Origin: JAEUUM01 sp038326165
GTDB lineage: Bacteria; Bacteroidota; Bacteroidia; Chitinophagales; Saprospiraceae
Direction: 5' to 3'
DNA length: 64,000 nucleotides
Assembly: GCA_038326165.1 (NCBI GenBank)
Contig: JBBQJT010000002.1
Location: 62,001 to 126,000, forward strand
Of the stretch, positions 27,115 through 37,034 are shown piece after piece (the stretch's first letter is position 1; every line of letters begins with the position of its first letter). Made by a program: the position numbers and the translations under genes. The notes below the pieces were generated by a model. That model had not been told where the DNA came from. It made no database searches and was given only the letters and a program-made list of their open reading frames with translations.

Positions 27115-29742
27115 TTAATTAAATCCTATTGTTCTGATTTTCAAAGCATTAGACAACTCGCTTTTAATCATCTTCGCAATATCTTCTGATAGAATAGTTT
27201 GAGCTTGCGTTTCAGTTATTTTCTTAGTTTGGGATGCACAACGCAGATTTTGATGCTTGACTATTTCTAGTACCATTTGGCGAATGGTTCGTGCATTTCC
27301 AAAATTCTTATCTCTACGCAAATGCAGTTCACTGATGTATTTTTTCAAATCCAATTGTGCAACTTTATTCAACTTGTAGGATTTTTCCGCAAACATTCCT
27401 TCAGCTATAGCTATCAATTCATCTACAGAGTAATCATTAAATCTCAAGGTTTTATCAAACCTACTACTCAGACCTGGATTGCTCTTTATGAAATTATCCA
27501 TTTGCTCAGGATAACCAGCTACAAAGACGAAAAACTGCCCTCTGTTGTCCTCCATTCTTTTTAAAATAGTTTGTATGGCTTCATCACCAAAATCGCCATG
27601 TGCTGCACCGCCTTTCAAGGATAAAGCATAGGCTTCATCAATAAATAAAACACCTCCCATTGATTCATCGATTTTATCTGATGTCTTTATGGCAGTCTGG
27701 CCAACAAAACCTGCTATCAATCCTTGTCTATCTGTTTCTACTAATTGGCCTCTTTCAATAATCCCCAAAGCCTTGTATAGTTTAGCCAATATCCTAGCGA
27801 TAGTAGTTTTACCAGTTCCTGGATTTCCGATTAGTACAGTGTGAAGTGAAAAATTATTCAAAACCTCCTTATTGGAATTTTTGTAATATTTCACTAGGCC
27901 TACCATTTCATGAATCTGGGTCTTAATGTTCGACATTCCTATTAATCCGTCCAACTCCAACAGAACTTTATCTAACAATTCCTGATCAATAGGAATATCA
28001 GGACGCAATTTTGCCGACAGTAGTCCAATTTTATGAACGTCCTCAATTTCAATTAGGGCCAGTGCTTCATCTGTAGAAGTTTTAGGTTCTTCGAGAGCCA
28101 TAATTTTTAGACCCAAATTGATTTTCGCTTTATCAATTAAATCATTGACAAAACGAGCATTTCCAAATGCTCTATCTCTATCTCGATAAGCAGCAGTAAT
28201 TAAGTTTTTGATGTAAATACCAGCTTCAGGAGTAACCTTAACACCTTTTGATTGCATGGTGTATTCTGCTATTTCATTTAACTCTTGAGGCATATAATCA
28301 GGAAACTCATAAAATAATTTAAATCTTGATTTTAGCCCTGGATTAGAATCAATAAAATAATTCATTTCTTTGGGATAACCAGCTACTATGACTGCAAGAT
28401 CACCTTCTCCATTGGACATTTCCTTTACCAAAATCTCAATGACCTCTCTTCCAAAATCCTTACTATCATCATTGGTTCTTGCAAGTGAATATGCCTCATC
28501 TATAAATAGAACTCCGCCTTTGGCTTTTTCAATAGCTTCCCTGACCTTAGGTGCTGTTTGTCCAATGTACTCACCAACCAAATCAACTCTATCTACTTCA
28601 TGCACATGCCCTTTGGATAACAAACCCATCTTTTTATAGAGCTTTCCCATCATTTTGGCCACTGTTGTTTTTCCAGTGCCTGGATTGCCCATAAATACGG
28701 AGTGCACACTAATATCAACATCTTCCTTAAAACCACGATCCTTTCTTAGCTTTAAAAACTGAAGATAATTGGCATGATCTCGAACTTTCAGTTTTATTTC
28801 CTTTAAACCAATTAGTGCGTCTAACTCTTTGAATACTTCTTCAAAACTGAGCGATTCATCCAATTCTTCATTAAGATAAAATGTTTGTTGATGGTGAGGT
28901 AGAATGATACCAGAAATACCTTCTTCAAAGGAATCTTGAACTTCGAAAGGGATTGTTGCCAAAAGTCTATCAAGAAAAACAAGCTCGGCAGTATAGATAT
29001 CTTTTCTCCATGACCCTCTTACATTAGACCCCCAACCAGCGGTTAATCTAATGGTCTCTTCCCTTTTCTCAACTCTGATAAGCCTTATGACTTGACCTTT
29101 AAGTTCCCTTCCTTCGTTGAAAAATTTACAATAAAGCTCACATTGCCAAGCTCGAAGTTCATTGTTGTTTTTTAGAATTATTTCAACATAAACATACCTG
29201 GTTTCTTCTTCACTGAAATTCTTAAAATACTGCCTATCAAACTCTAGTACGTCATCATAGGGCCCTTCGTATAATTTTAGAGATTGCACTTCGAGGTAAG
29301 AATCTACGCCATCCAACAATTTTCCATCAGCCTCCTCAACATAGAAATATTTAGTGGCTACCTTCTCGCCTTCAATCCAAGCTTCCCAATAGTATGTCCC
29401 CTTTTTCCAAAAAGATCCCTCTTTTTTATTTCCCCAGCCTTCTCTTAGAAAAACAATGTTGTCATACTTGCTAACTTTTCGCTTAAATGGCAGAGAGCAG
29501 ATTTCCTTTTTATCTTTTTTTATTGAAAAACATTTCAATTCAAGATCAACTTCCCAATCCTCTTCATCAAAAAATTTGTTATAAAAAGATAGCTCAGCAT
29601 AAACGTAGCTTGTATCAAATCGATCAAAAACTTGGCGATATTTCTTGCGATTATCGGCAAGCCATTCAGTAGATGAATAAACTTTCAGCTCCCTGAATTT
29701 GTACTTTTTTGCAATAGGATGGTAATGAGAAATATCTGACAT
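27115..29742 (-). CDS. Double CbbX/SpoVK-type AAA+ ATPase with duplicated N-terminal domain
   Basis: About 875 residues from the ATG at 29742 (an in-frame ATG at 29862 would add 40 residues with no family feature). The N-terminal 280 residues contain two copies of one domain: each has YVY-x-E, a run of aromatic and charged strands, a GWG motif (EGWGNKK and AGWGSNV) and SFWKKGTYY/SWRKDIYTA. Then come two AAA+ domains of the CbbX/SpoVK kind, each with Walker A GNPGTGKTT (about residues 350 and 635) and Walker B GGVLFIDEAY. Known CbbX-type proteins remodel other proteins, for example Rubisco. No Rubisco or ESX gene is nearby, so the client is unknown. The repeated N-terminal domain was not recognised. 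Confidence 0.85.
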   Translation of the reverse strand: MSDISHYHPIAKKYKFRELKVYSSTEWLADNRKKYRQVFDRFDTSYVYAELSFYNKFFDEEDWEVDLELKCFSIKKDKKEICSLPFKRKVSKYDNIVFLREGWGNKKEGSFWKKGTYYWEAWIEGEKVATKYFYVEEADGKLLDGVDSYLEVQSLKLYEGPYDDVLEFDRQYFKNFSEEETRYVYVEIILKNNNELRAWQCELYCKFFNEGRELKGQVIRLIRVEKREETIRLTAGWGSNVRGSWRKDIYTAELVFLDRLLATIPFEVQDSFEEGISGIILPHHQQTFYLNEELDESLSFEEVFKELDALIGLKEIKLKVRDHANYLQFLKLRKDRGFKEDVDISVHSVFMGNPGTGKTTVAKMMGKLYKKMGLLSKGHVHEVDRVDLVGEYIGQTAPKVREAIEKAKGGVLFIDEAYSLARTNDDSKDFGREVIEILVKEMSNGEGDLAVIVAGYPKEMNYFIDSNPGLKSRFKLFYEFPDYMPQELNEIAEYTMQSKGVKVTPEAGIYIKNLITAAYRDRDRAFGNARFVNDLIDKAKINLGLKIMALEEPKTSTDEALALIEIEDVHKIGLLSAKLRPDIPIDQELLDKVLLELDGLIGMSNIKTQIHEMVGLVKYYKNSNKEVLNNFSLHTVLIGNPGTGKTTIARILAKLYKALGIIERGQLVETDRQGLIAGFVGQTAIKTSDKIDESMGGVLFIDEAYALSLKGGAAHGDFGDEAIQTILKRMEDNRGQFFVFVAGYPEQMDNFIKSNPGLSSRFDKTLRFNDYSVDELIAIAEGMFAEKSYKLNKVAQLDLKKYISELHLRRDKNFGNARTIRQMVLEIVKHQNLRCASQTKKITETQAQTILSEDIAKMIKSELSNALKIRTIGFN

Positions 29743-29893
29743 ATCTTTTATAACGCATTTTTCTTTAAAGTTACACGCCATAAAATTAAATAATTTATCA
29801 GAGAATTGAAAATTCTTTGCAATAAATTGATTTTCATGCAACAAAATAAGCATAATTTGCATCTATAAGTTGTCTCGAAAACCTTTTAATTTG

Positions 29894-29901
29894 TAGGTTT
29901 G
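29894..29901 (+). promoter_or_regulatory. Promoter of the 29.9-34.9 kb adhesin gene
   Basis: TAGGTTTG matches the -7 consensus exactly; TTG at 29870-29872 gives a -33 element 21 bp upstream. It favours the ATG at 29931 over an in-frame TTG at 29910. Confidence 0.55.
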
Positions 29902-29930
29902 TTATTCCTTTGCAAGAAAAACCAGAAAGA

Positions 29931-32900
29931 ATGAAGTACTTGATTTGTTTGTTGTTCTCATTGCTGACTATCACAAAAACCTTGTCACAACAGGATTGTA
30001 CGAATGCAATTCCTGTTTGCCAAACAACAAAATTGGATGGATTAACTGGAATTGGTGATGCAGATTTTTTTCCTGGTTTCACAGATGCTGGTTGCTTGGG
30101 TGATGAGAACAACTCGATATGGGTTTATTTTCAAATTGATGCTTCGAGTCCCAATCCAAGTACCTTGGCGTTCACAATAGCTCCAGTAGGTGGATTAGGT
30201 GAGGACTATGACTGGGCATTGTTTGCCCCAGGTGCATTTTGTGGTGCACTAGGAATCCCTATCAGGTGTTCTGCTGCACCAGCCAATTGTGGCAATTGTC
30301 CAAACACTGGATTGCAATTTGGAGAAGGCTTTCCCCTAGATATAGAAACAAAAGCAACTGGTGATGGTTATTTACCCATTATTAGTGTAATTCCTGGTGA
30401 ATCCTACTATCTTTTAATCAACAATTTTTCAGGAAATGCACCTGGATTTCAGATATCTTTTGGTGGTTCAGCCATTTTAGATTGTACACCAGACCCACCT
30501 TGTCAAATGCAAGTATTTGCTCCAATAGATATAACTGTTTGTCAAGCAGAAACCTTGCCTTTTGACGTTTCTGTGTCTGAACTTGGAGGAGGTGGCCTAG
30601 TAGATTGGGAATGGACTGCCGTACCTGCGATTGCTGTTAGTTTTTTAGATGACCCTACTTCTCAAAAGCCAACTATAACAATTCCTCAAACATTCAGCGG
30701 TGTTATAACCTATACTGTAAGAGGAATTAACCCCATATGTTCAGATGTAGAAGAATATAAAATCACTGTACTTCCAGCGCCAATTGTCACGTTACAACCT
30801 CTCCCAAATCTTCTTTGCACAACACAGGATCCAATACAACTTACTTTTAATCCCCCTGGCGGATTTTTTACTGGATTTGGACCTGTAGATCCCTCGGGAA
30901 TATTAGATCCTAGCAATTGGGGTGATGGATTTTTCACGCTCACCTATTCAGTAGCTGCACCAAATGGATGTGTCAGCAATGACGAAATCGATCTTGAAAT
31001 TTACGCAGGCCCCAATGCCGAAATAGAGTTTCTACCAGAAATTTGCGTATCTGACGCATTTGGTCAAGTATTTGCAGCAGAAACCGGAGGAATTTGGACT
31101 GGACCAGTAAACCAACAAGGAATATTCTTTCCACCTAAACTTGGACCTGGCACTTATCCAATAAGTTACACACTTACTGATGGTTTTTGTACCTCAAAAG
31201 AAGAATCTGTTATTGTTATAGTTCCTTTGCCAATTGTAACTATATCAGATCCAGGTCCTTCGTGTACCACTTCCTTAAAAACTATTGTAAATGTAACGCC
31301 AAAAGGTGGAAAATGGATTGGAATTCCAGATACTTCTAATACGTTTAATCCATCGCTATTAGGGCCAGGGTCTTATAATTCAATATACTCTTACATTGAC
31401 CTTTATGGCTGTAAGAATGCTGATACCATCCAATTTATCATAAATGAACCCCCATTTGCAACCGTTTCTACGACAGCGCAAATTTGCAACTCAACGGATA
31501 ACAACAACACAACCATTCTGAACTTTTCGGATTTCGTTACTGGGGGAGATAAAACCGGTACTTGGACTGATCTAAACGGATCTGGTGCAACTGGAACGTT
31601 GCCAATTTCAGATTTTAATGGTGTGGCTCCAGGATTTTATGATTTCAGATACACGACCAAATCTGCAAAGGCTCCTTGTACTGAGGAGACTTACATTCTT
31701 ACAGTTGAGGTAGTAGAATGTAAATGCCCATTAATAAGCTTAGTAGCTGGTGCGACACTCTGTAATGACAATGACAATCTAGATTTATCAACATTGGTTT
31801 TGAACTCCAATACTGGTAATTGGAGCATAACAAGCACTCCTTCAGGTGTTAACGACATCACATTATCAGGTTCTTTAATAAATGCTACAGGTGCGGACGC
31901 AGGTAACTACACCTTAACCTTTACCCTCATTAATACTCCACCTGCTGGCTGTCCATTAACAGGCACAAGTACAATATTAGTTAATGCCCTGCCACAGGTT
32001 AATTTTTCCTCTGTTAAACCTATATTGTGCAATAAAACAACTGGAAGCTTTCCTACACAAATCAATTTGTTTGGTTTAATCTCTTCTGGAGATTTGACCG
32101 GAATATGGATTGATCAAAATGGATCAGGAGCATCAGGGCCATCTAATAACCTCAATTTTCTTGGGGTAGCGCCAGGTACATATGTATTTCAATATACCAC
32201 CAACAATGCAGTGGCGCCTTGCACCAACATATCAAAGGACATAACGATTGAGATTCAAGATTGCGATTGTCCAAATACTGACCTAACAAACCTTTCGTCT
32301 TGGTGCAATTCTACTGCAAGTATTGATTTGAATTCACTTAAACTTACTCCAGAGAGCGGGCTTTGGTCAATCAAACCATCAGGTCTTCCAAACCCAGCGA
32401 CCTTAACCGGTTCAAATCTAAATATCCTGAATAAGTCACAAGGCAACTATATCATAACCTATACATTGTCAAATGTCCCTCCAGCAGGATGCCCAGCTTC
32501 CGCAGATTTGACAATTGAACTCTCTGACCAACCTGCCGCAACAGTTGCACCAGATATCACTGTTTGCAACAGCAGCTCAGGTGGTCAAAATACAAGTATC
32601 AATTTTTCTGGTTTAATACTTAGTGGTGATAATTTTGGAACTTGGACTAAAATTGATCCTGTTACAACTACAGGTACTTTCCCAAATATCAATTTCAATG
32701 GCGCAACACCCGGCACCTACACCTTCAATTATAGTTTGCTTGCAAATGCTCCTTGCACAGATGTAAATTTGACAACTGTAGTAATTGTTAAGAATTGTGA
32801 TTGTCCTCCATTAGGTTTTTCATCTAATAATGAAATTTGTGGAGACAACAATGCCACATTGAATCTTAATTCTTTGGTCATTTTAGCAGACCCTGGAATC

Positions 32901-34898
32901 TGGTCCGTAAAAACAAAACCAGCAGGTTCTGGCAACAACTTAATTACGGCGAATCAATTAAACTTAGTTGGCCAACCAGTAGGCAATTATGTTCTAACTT
33001 ATACTTTGAATACCAATCCTCCAGTTGGATGCCCTCCGACTGCTGATGTAATTGTATCAGTTATTGCACCTCCTTCAGTGACATTATTACCCGGCACAAT
33101 AGTATGTAACTCTACTGGCTCAGGGCAATATATTGCCATATTGGATTTGTTCAGTTTAATAAGTTCAGGTGACAAAACAGGAACTTGGCAGGATACCAAT
33201 AATTCAGGATCTACTGGACCTTCGAATTTAAAAGACTTTACAGGCGTTGCACCAGGCACATATATATTTACCTATACAACTGGAAATGCCCAAGGTCCTT
33301 GTTCAGAAGTAAGTAAAACTATATCTATAACGGTAGAAAACTGTGCTTGCTTAAGCGTTGCCACTTCATCTCCGGGAACCCAATGTACAAGTACAGGACT
33401 ATTGAATTTACAAAATTTTACGATTACAACCATACCAGGTACTTGGAGTGTTATTAATAGTCCAGCGGGATCACCAACTGGATTAATTTCAAACAATCAA
33501 TTTAATCTTACTGGTGCAATATCTGGTGTTTATACCATACAATTCAATTTAAATCAAACTCCACCGCAAGGCTGCCCAACAAATAGCACCCAAACTATTA
33601 CAGTAGTAAAAGCTCAATCTGCTGGTTCGGCCGCAGCTCCAATCGGTTTCTGCATCAACAATGCAACTTTTGTGCAGCTAGGCAATCAACTTTCTGGTGC
33701 AGATCAGGGCGGAACTTGGAGTGAAATAAGTAACATTCCATCGATTGGGAATAGCTCTAATATTATTGCTGGTCAATTCAATGCTGCTGGTCAAAATTCA
33801 GGAACATACACCTTACGGTACACCGTTTCTCCTGGAAATCCATGTCCAAGTGCATTTACTGATGTAATCATCACCGTTAACCCAAACCCGATTGCCGATG
33901 CAGGAGTAGATCAAGAATTAACCTGTATCATAACGCAAGCCACAATTGGTTCTTTAGCAGCTGCAGGACTAAATTACCAATGGACAGGCGGCAATTTACC
34001 AAACCCTAATAGCTCGGTTAATACAACTGATATTCCCGGAACATATATTCTAACTGTCACTAATGCAATAACCGGCTGCACCAACTCTGACCAAGTGATT
34101 GTCAAAGCTTCTTCAGATATCCCAGCTCCCGTTAAATTGATAACCAGAAATATAAGTTGTTCTGGAGAGAATGATGGTAAAATTCAATTTGAATCATTTT
34201 CGGGCGGTGTTGGTCCATTTGAAGTATTCTTGAATGGTACCAGTTATCAACAGGCACAATTTTTCAATAAGCTTGGTGCAGGAATATATATACTTGAAAT
34301 AGTAGATGCCAATGGATGTGAATCCAAAACAATCATCGAACTGACTGAACCTATAATTGCCTACTTGGAACTAGGAGCTGATGTTACAATTGATTTTGGT
34401 GACAGCTTATTACTTGAACCATTTATCAACATTCCTTTGAGTGAAATAGATACAATAATATGGGATCCATTGATCAACAAGAATTGCCCTGGATGTTTTG
34501 AACATTATGTTTACCCATATTTCTCTACACCGCTTAGAATCAAAGTGATTCAAAAAAATGGTTGTTTGGTTGAAGACATTATGAACATAAAAGTGAACGT
34601 AAACAGACCACTTTATATGGGTAATGCCTTTTCTCCAAATGATGATCTGCAAAATGATCGATTTTATCCATTTGCAGGAGATTTAGTAACCAATATTGAG
34701 CTCTTCCAAATTTTTGATCGTTGGGGCAATCTCATATACCAAGCAAACGATTTTGAACCAGGGGATTATGATAGTGGTTGGGATGGTATGTTTAATGGCA
34801 AAAAATGCAATACCGGTGTTTACGTTTATGTGGTAGTTGCTAAATTCATTGATGGTGCATCGGTCTTATTTAAGGGTGATGTGAACCTTATGCGTTAA
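29931..34898 (+). CDS. Giant secreted repeat protein with T9SS type B C-terminal domain
   Basis: A 1655-residue protein with a signal peptide (MKYLICLLFSLLTITKTLSQ). It begins with a Cys-rich domain (CTNAIPVCQ, GNCPNTG) of a kind common in Bacteroidota surface proteins, then PKD/Ig-like modules. Residues about 515-1225 hold four tandem repeats of about 181 residues, each made of two halves: one with SGD-x-x-G-x-W and G-V-A-P-G-T-Y, one with L-x-L-x-x-L...G-x-WS and PP-x-GCP. An SprB-type repeat follows (SCSGENDGKIQF). The end is a gliding-motility C-terminal domain (AFSPNDDLQNDRF, IFDRWGNLIY, GWDGMFNGK, GVYVYVV), a T9SS type B signal for secretion and surface attachment. The role is probably adhesion; no catalytic motif is seen. 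Confidence 0.88.
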   Translation: MKYLICLLFSLLTITKTLSQQDCTNAIPVCQTTKLDGLTGIGDADFFPGFTDAGCLGDENNSIWVYFQIDASSPNPSTLAFTIAPVGGLGEDYDWALFAPGAFCGALGIPIRCSAAPANCGNCPNTGLQFGEGFPLDIETKATGDGYLPIISVIPGESYYLLINNFSGNAPGFQISFGGSAILDCTPDPPCQMQVFAPIDITVCQAETLPFDVSVSELGGGGLVDWEWTAVPAIAVSFLDDPTSQKPTITIPQTFSGVITYTVRGINPICSDVEEYKITVLPAPIVTLQPLPNLLCTTQDPIQLTFNPPGGFFTGFGPVDPSGILDPSNWGDGFFTLTYSVAAPNGCVSNDEIDLEIYAGPNAEIEFLPEICVSDAFGQVFAAETGGIWTGPVNQQGIFFPPKLGPGTYPISYTLTDGFCTSKEESVIVIVPLPIVTISDPGPSCTTSLKTIVNVTPKGGKWIGIPDTSNTFNPSLLGPGSYNSIYSYIDLYGCKNADTIQFIINEPPFATVSTTAQICNSTDNNNTTILNFSDFVTGGDKTGTWTDLNGSGATGTLPISDFNGVAPGFYDFRYTTKSAKAPCTEETYILTVEVVECKCPLISLVAGATLCNDNDNLDLSTLVLNSNTGNWSITSTPSGVNDITLSGSLINATGADAGNYTLTFTLINTPPAGCPLTGTSTILVNALPQVNFSSVKPILCNKTTGSFPTQINLFGLISSGDLTGIWIDQNGSGASGPSNNLNFLGVAPGTYVFQYTTNNAVAPCTNISKDITIEIQDCDCPNTDLTNLSSWCNSTASIDLNSLKLTPESGLWSIKPSGLPNPATLTGSNLNILNKSQGNYIITYTLSNVPPAGCPASADLTIELSDQPAATVAPDITVCNSSSGGQNTSINFSGLILSGDNFGTWTKIDPVTTTGTFPNINFNGATPGTYTFNYSLLANAPCTDVNLTTVVIVKNCDCPPLGFSSNNEICGDNNATLNLNSLVILADPGIWSVKTKPAGSGNNLITANQLNLVGQPVGNYVLTYTLNTNPPVGCPPTADVIVSVIAPPSVTLLPGTIVCNSTGSGQYIAILDLFSLISSGDKTGTWQDTNNSGSTGPSNLKDFTGVAPGTYIFTYTTGNAQGPCSEVSKTISITVENCACLSVATSSPGTQCTSTGLLNLQNFTITTIPGTWSVINSPAGSPTGLISNNQFNLTGAISGVYTIQFNLNQTPPQGCPTNSTQTITVVKAQSAGSAAAPIGFCINNATFVQLGNQLSGADQGGTWSEISNIPSIGNSSNIIAGQFNAAGQNSGTYTLRYTVSPGNPCPSAFTDVIITVNPNPIADAGVDQELTCIITQATIGSLAAAGLNYQWTGGNLPNPNSSVNTTDIPGTYILTVTNAITGCTNSDQVIVKASSDIPAPVKLITRNISCSGENDGKIQFESFSGGVGPFEVFLNGTSYQQAQFFNKLGAGIYILEIVDANGCESKTIIELTEPIIAYLELGADVTIDFGDSLLLEPFINIPLSEIDTIIWDPLINKNCPGCFEHYVYPYFSTPLRIKVIQKNGCLVEDIMNIKVNVNRPLYMGNAFSPNDDLQNDRFYPFAGDLVTNIELFQIFDRWGNLIYQANDFEPGDYDSGWDGMFNGKKCNTGVYVYVVVAKFIDGASVLFKGDVNLMR

Positions 34899-34920
34899 AA
34901 ATTTACGAAAGATTTACATT

Positions 34921-34956
34921 AAAATAGTCCAATTCTATTAAGAGTTGGACTATTTA
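34921..34956 (+). terminator. Terminator of the giant repeat protein gene
   Basis: The arms AAATAGTCCAA (34922-34932) and TTGGACTATTT (34945-34955) pair over 11 bp around a 12-base loop, 24 bp after the stop codon. Confidence 0.7.
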
Positions 34957-35002
34957 ACATTTTCAGTCGACCAACGATTGCTTGAAGATTTAGCTTATGA
35001 TG

Positions 35003-35010
35003 TACATTTG
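35003..35010 (+). promoter_or_regulatory. -7 promoter element for the S8 peptidase gene
   Basis: TACATTTG, an exact TAnnTTTG match, with TTG triplets 18-22 bp upstream. It falls inside the upstream in-frame extension of the gene and so supports the ATG at 35051. Confidence 0.6.
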
Positions 35011-35050
35011 CATCATTAAATTAGAAAAACTTAAATTAAAAATTCATTTC

Positions 35051-36706
35051 ATGAAACGATTGTTTTCCATATTACTAATTGCAGGGCTTTTTACCTCTGT
35101 AAATGCGCAAACTGAACCACCAAAGAACTGGTTCAATTTAGATCAAGGCATTGATAATTACCCTGGTATGTCAGTTGATAACACTTACAAAACTTTACTG
35201 AATGGCAAAATTCCTCAAAAAGTCATTGTGGCAGTAATCGATGGAGGAGTAGATCCTCTTCATGAAGATTTAAAAAATGTAATGTGGAAGAATCCTCGTG
35301 AAATACCAGGAAATAATATCGACGATGATCGCAATGGCTATATTGATGATATTTATGGGTGGAACTTCATCGGTGGCAGAGATGGCAAAAACGTAAGCAA
35401 GGATAATTTGGAAATAACCAGATTGGTGCGTGCTTATAAAGCAAAATTTGCAAACGTTGACCCTACAAAGTTAAAAGGTGACGAAAAGAAGCTCTATGAC
35501 AAATATATCGTCATGGAAAAGGACGTAACCAAAGAAAGGACTCAAGCAGAAAATAGTGTCAAACAATACATCGAAATGAGATCTAATTTGGTTAACGCTG
35601 AGACGAAGATAAAGACTTATTTGAACAAGGATGTTATCACTCAAGAGCAGCTAGATTTAATCAAAAACACGGACAGTCCAGAACTGAAAGAGGCAATAAC
35701 CATTGTTGGTCAAGCTCTAAAAAATGGATATAGCTCTGAAGATCTACAGCAAGGTATTGATTTTTTTAAGAGCAAATCTGAATACCAGTATAGTTTAGAT
35801 TTTGATCCACGATCTATAGTTGGAGATAAATACCTTAAAATAGACGAGAAATTCTATGGCAATCCAGACATTAAAGGTCCTGATGCATTTCACGGTACAC
35901 ACGTAGCTGGTATAATAGGTGCTGAGCGTGGAAATAATCTAGGAATTGAAGGTGTAGCAAATAACGCCATCATCATGGGTGTGCGTTGCGTTCCTGATGG
36001 GGATGAAAGAGACAAAGATGTAGCCAATAGTATCAGATACGCTGTTGACAATGGCGCGAAAGTGATCAACATGAGTTTTGGAAAATCATACAGCTGGAAC
36101 AAAAAAGCTGTCGATGAAGCAGTAAAATACGCTGCTAGCAAAGATGTATTATTGGTGCATGCGGCAGGAAATGACGGTAAGAATAATGATACAAGTGACA
36201 ACTTTCCTAATGACACCTATGAGAAATCTGGTATGTTCAAATCAAAGCAAGCAAAGAACTGGGTGGAAGTTGGAGCTTTGAGTTATAAAACTGGCGAAGA
36301 CGCAGCTGCAAGATTCTCAAATTATGGTAAAAAGAATGTTGACGTTTTTGCTCCTGGAGTAGCAATCTATTCAACCACTCCCGATGGAAATTATGGAGAT
36401 GCTCAGGGCACAAGTATGGCCGCTCCTATGGTTGCTGGCGTAGCAGTTATGTTAAGAGGATACTATCCTACACTATCAGCAGAACAAGTTAAGGAAATCC
36501 TTATGAAATCTTCAACCAAGAATAACGCTAAGGTTAAAAAGCCAGGTTCCTCTGAACTGGTTCCTTTCTCTTCTCTTTCTGCTTCTGGTGGTGCTGTCAA
36601 TGTGGCTGAGGCTATCAGATTGGCGTCCAAAACAAAAGGAAAAAATAAAATGAAAGCTGCTGGAGCTGATGGCCCTCTAGGCACATCCGGAAAATCAAAA
36701 ACTTAA
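35051..36706 (+). CDS. Secreted S8 (subtilisin) family peptidase
   Basis: A 551-residue protein with a signal peptide (MKRLFSILLIAGLFTSVNAQ). The catalytic triad is complete: Asp in VAVIDGGVD (about residue 65), His in FHGTHVAGIIGAE (about 281) and Ser in GTSMAAPMVAG (about 455); the oxyanion Asn is in HAAGNDG. About 215 residues separate Asp and His, against about 30 in subtilisin. This insert is lysine/glutamate-rich and likely helical. No T9SS C-terminal domain and no prodomain are evident, so it may stay in the periplasm. An in-frame ATG at 34997 exists, but the promoter element at 35003 argues against it. Confidence 0.92.
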   Translation: MKRLFSILLIAGLFTSVNAQTEPPKNWFNLDQGIDNYPGMSVDNTYKTLLNGKIPQKVIVAVIDGGVDPLHEDLKNVMWKNPREIPGNNIDDDRNGYIDDIYGWNFIGGRDGKNVSKDNLEITRLVRAYKAKFANVDPTKLKGDEKKLYDKYIVMEKDVTKERTQAENSVKQYIEMRSNLVNAETKIKTYLNKDVITQEQLDLIKNTDSPELKEAITIVGQALKNGYSSEDLQQGIDFFKSKSEYQYSLDFDPRSIVGDKYLKIDEKFYGNPDIKGPDAFHGTHVAGIIGAERGNNLGIEGVANNAIIMGVRCVPDGDERDKDVANSIRYAVDNGAKVINMSFGKSYSWNKKAVDEAVKYAASKDVLLVHAAGNDGKNNDTSDNFPNDTYEKSGMFKSKQAKNWVEVGALSYKTGEDAAARFSNYGKKNVDVFAPGVAIYSTTPDGNYGDAQGTSMAAPMVAGVAVMLRGYYPTLSAEQVKEILMKSSTKNNAKVKKPGSSELVPFSSLSASGGAVNVAEAIRLASKTKGKNKMKAAGADGPLGTSGKSKT

Positions 36707-36713
36707 TACTCAT

Positions 36714-36748
36714 AAAAAAGCCCGATTATTTTTAATCGGGCTTTTTTT
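36714..36748. terminator. Bidirectional terminator between S8 peptidase and DciA-like gene
   Basis: AAAAAAGCCCGATTA pairs with TAATCGGGCTTTTTT around a short T-rich loop, a strong stem with T-runs on either strand. It overlaps the last bases of the convergent minus-strand gene by 2 bp. Confidence 0.9.
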
Positions 36749-37034
36749 ATATGCTTATATCTGATAAATATTCTTCACCAAAGGCTTCATTGAGCTTCTT
36801 GAGTATTGCCTTCTTGTTGAATTGTATTTCATGTTTCATTGGGGCTGAATCAACTTCCAAATACAAAATACCATTTTTAATTGATTGAACTTTGGTGTAA
36901 TTGGCAAACGTTCTTCCCATCAAAGCTTCCCAATTTAAGCGAAGGTTGGCTTCATTCAGTCTCCGTTTGATGGTTGGCGACTGCCTAAATTGAGTCAAAA
37001 GCTCAGAAAGTCTTTGTTCGTTATACCTTTTCAT
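36747..37034 (-). CDS. DUF721 (DciA-like) protein
   Basis: A 95-residue protein of the DUF721 family: WEALMGRTFANYTKVQSIKNG followed by LYLEVDSAPMKHEIQFNK and KAILKKLNEAFG, the core of the family. DciA, a longer member, helps load the replicative helicase in bacteria that lack DnaC; whether this short form does so is not shown. Its position right after recF (4-bp overlap) is the usual one in many genomes and supports a role in DNA replication or repair. Confidence 0.82.
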   Translation of the reverse strand: MKRYNEQRLSELLTQFRQSPTIKRRLNEANLRLNWEALMGRTFANYTKVQSIKNGILYLEVDSAPMKHEIQFNKKAILKKLNEAFGEEYLSDISI

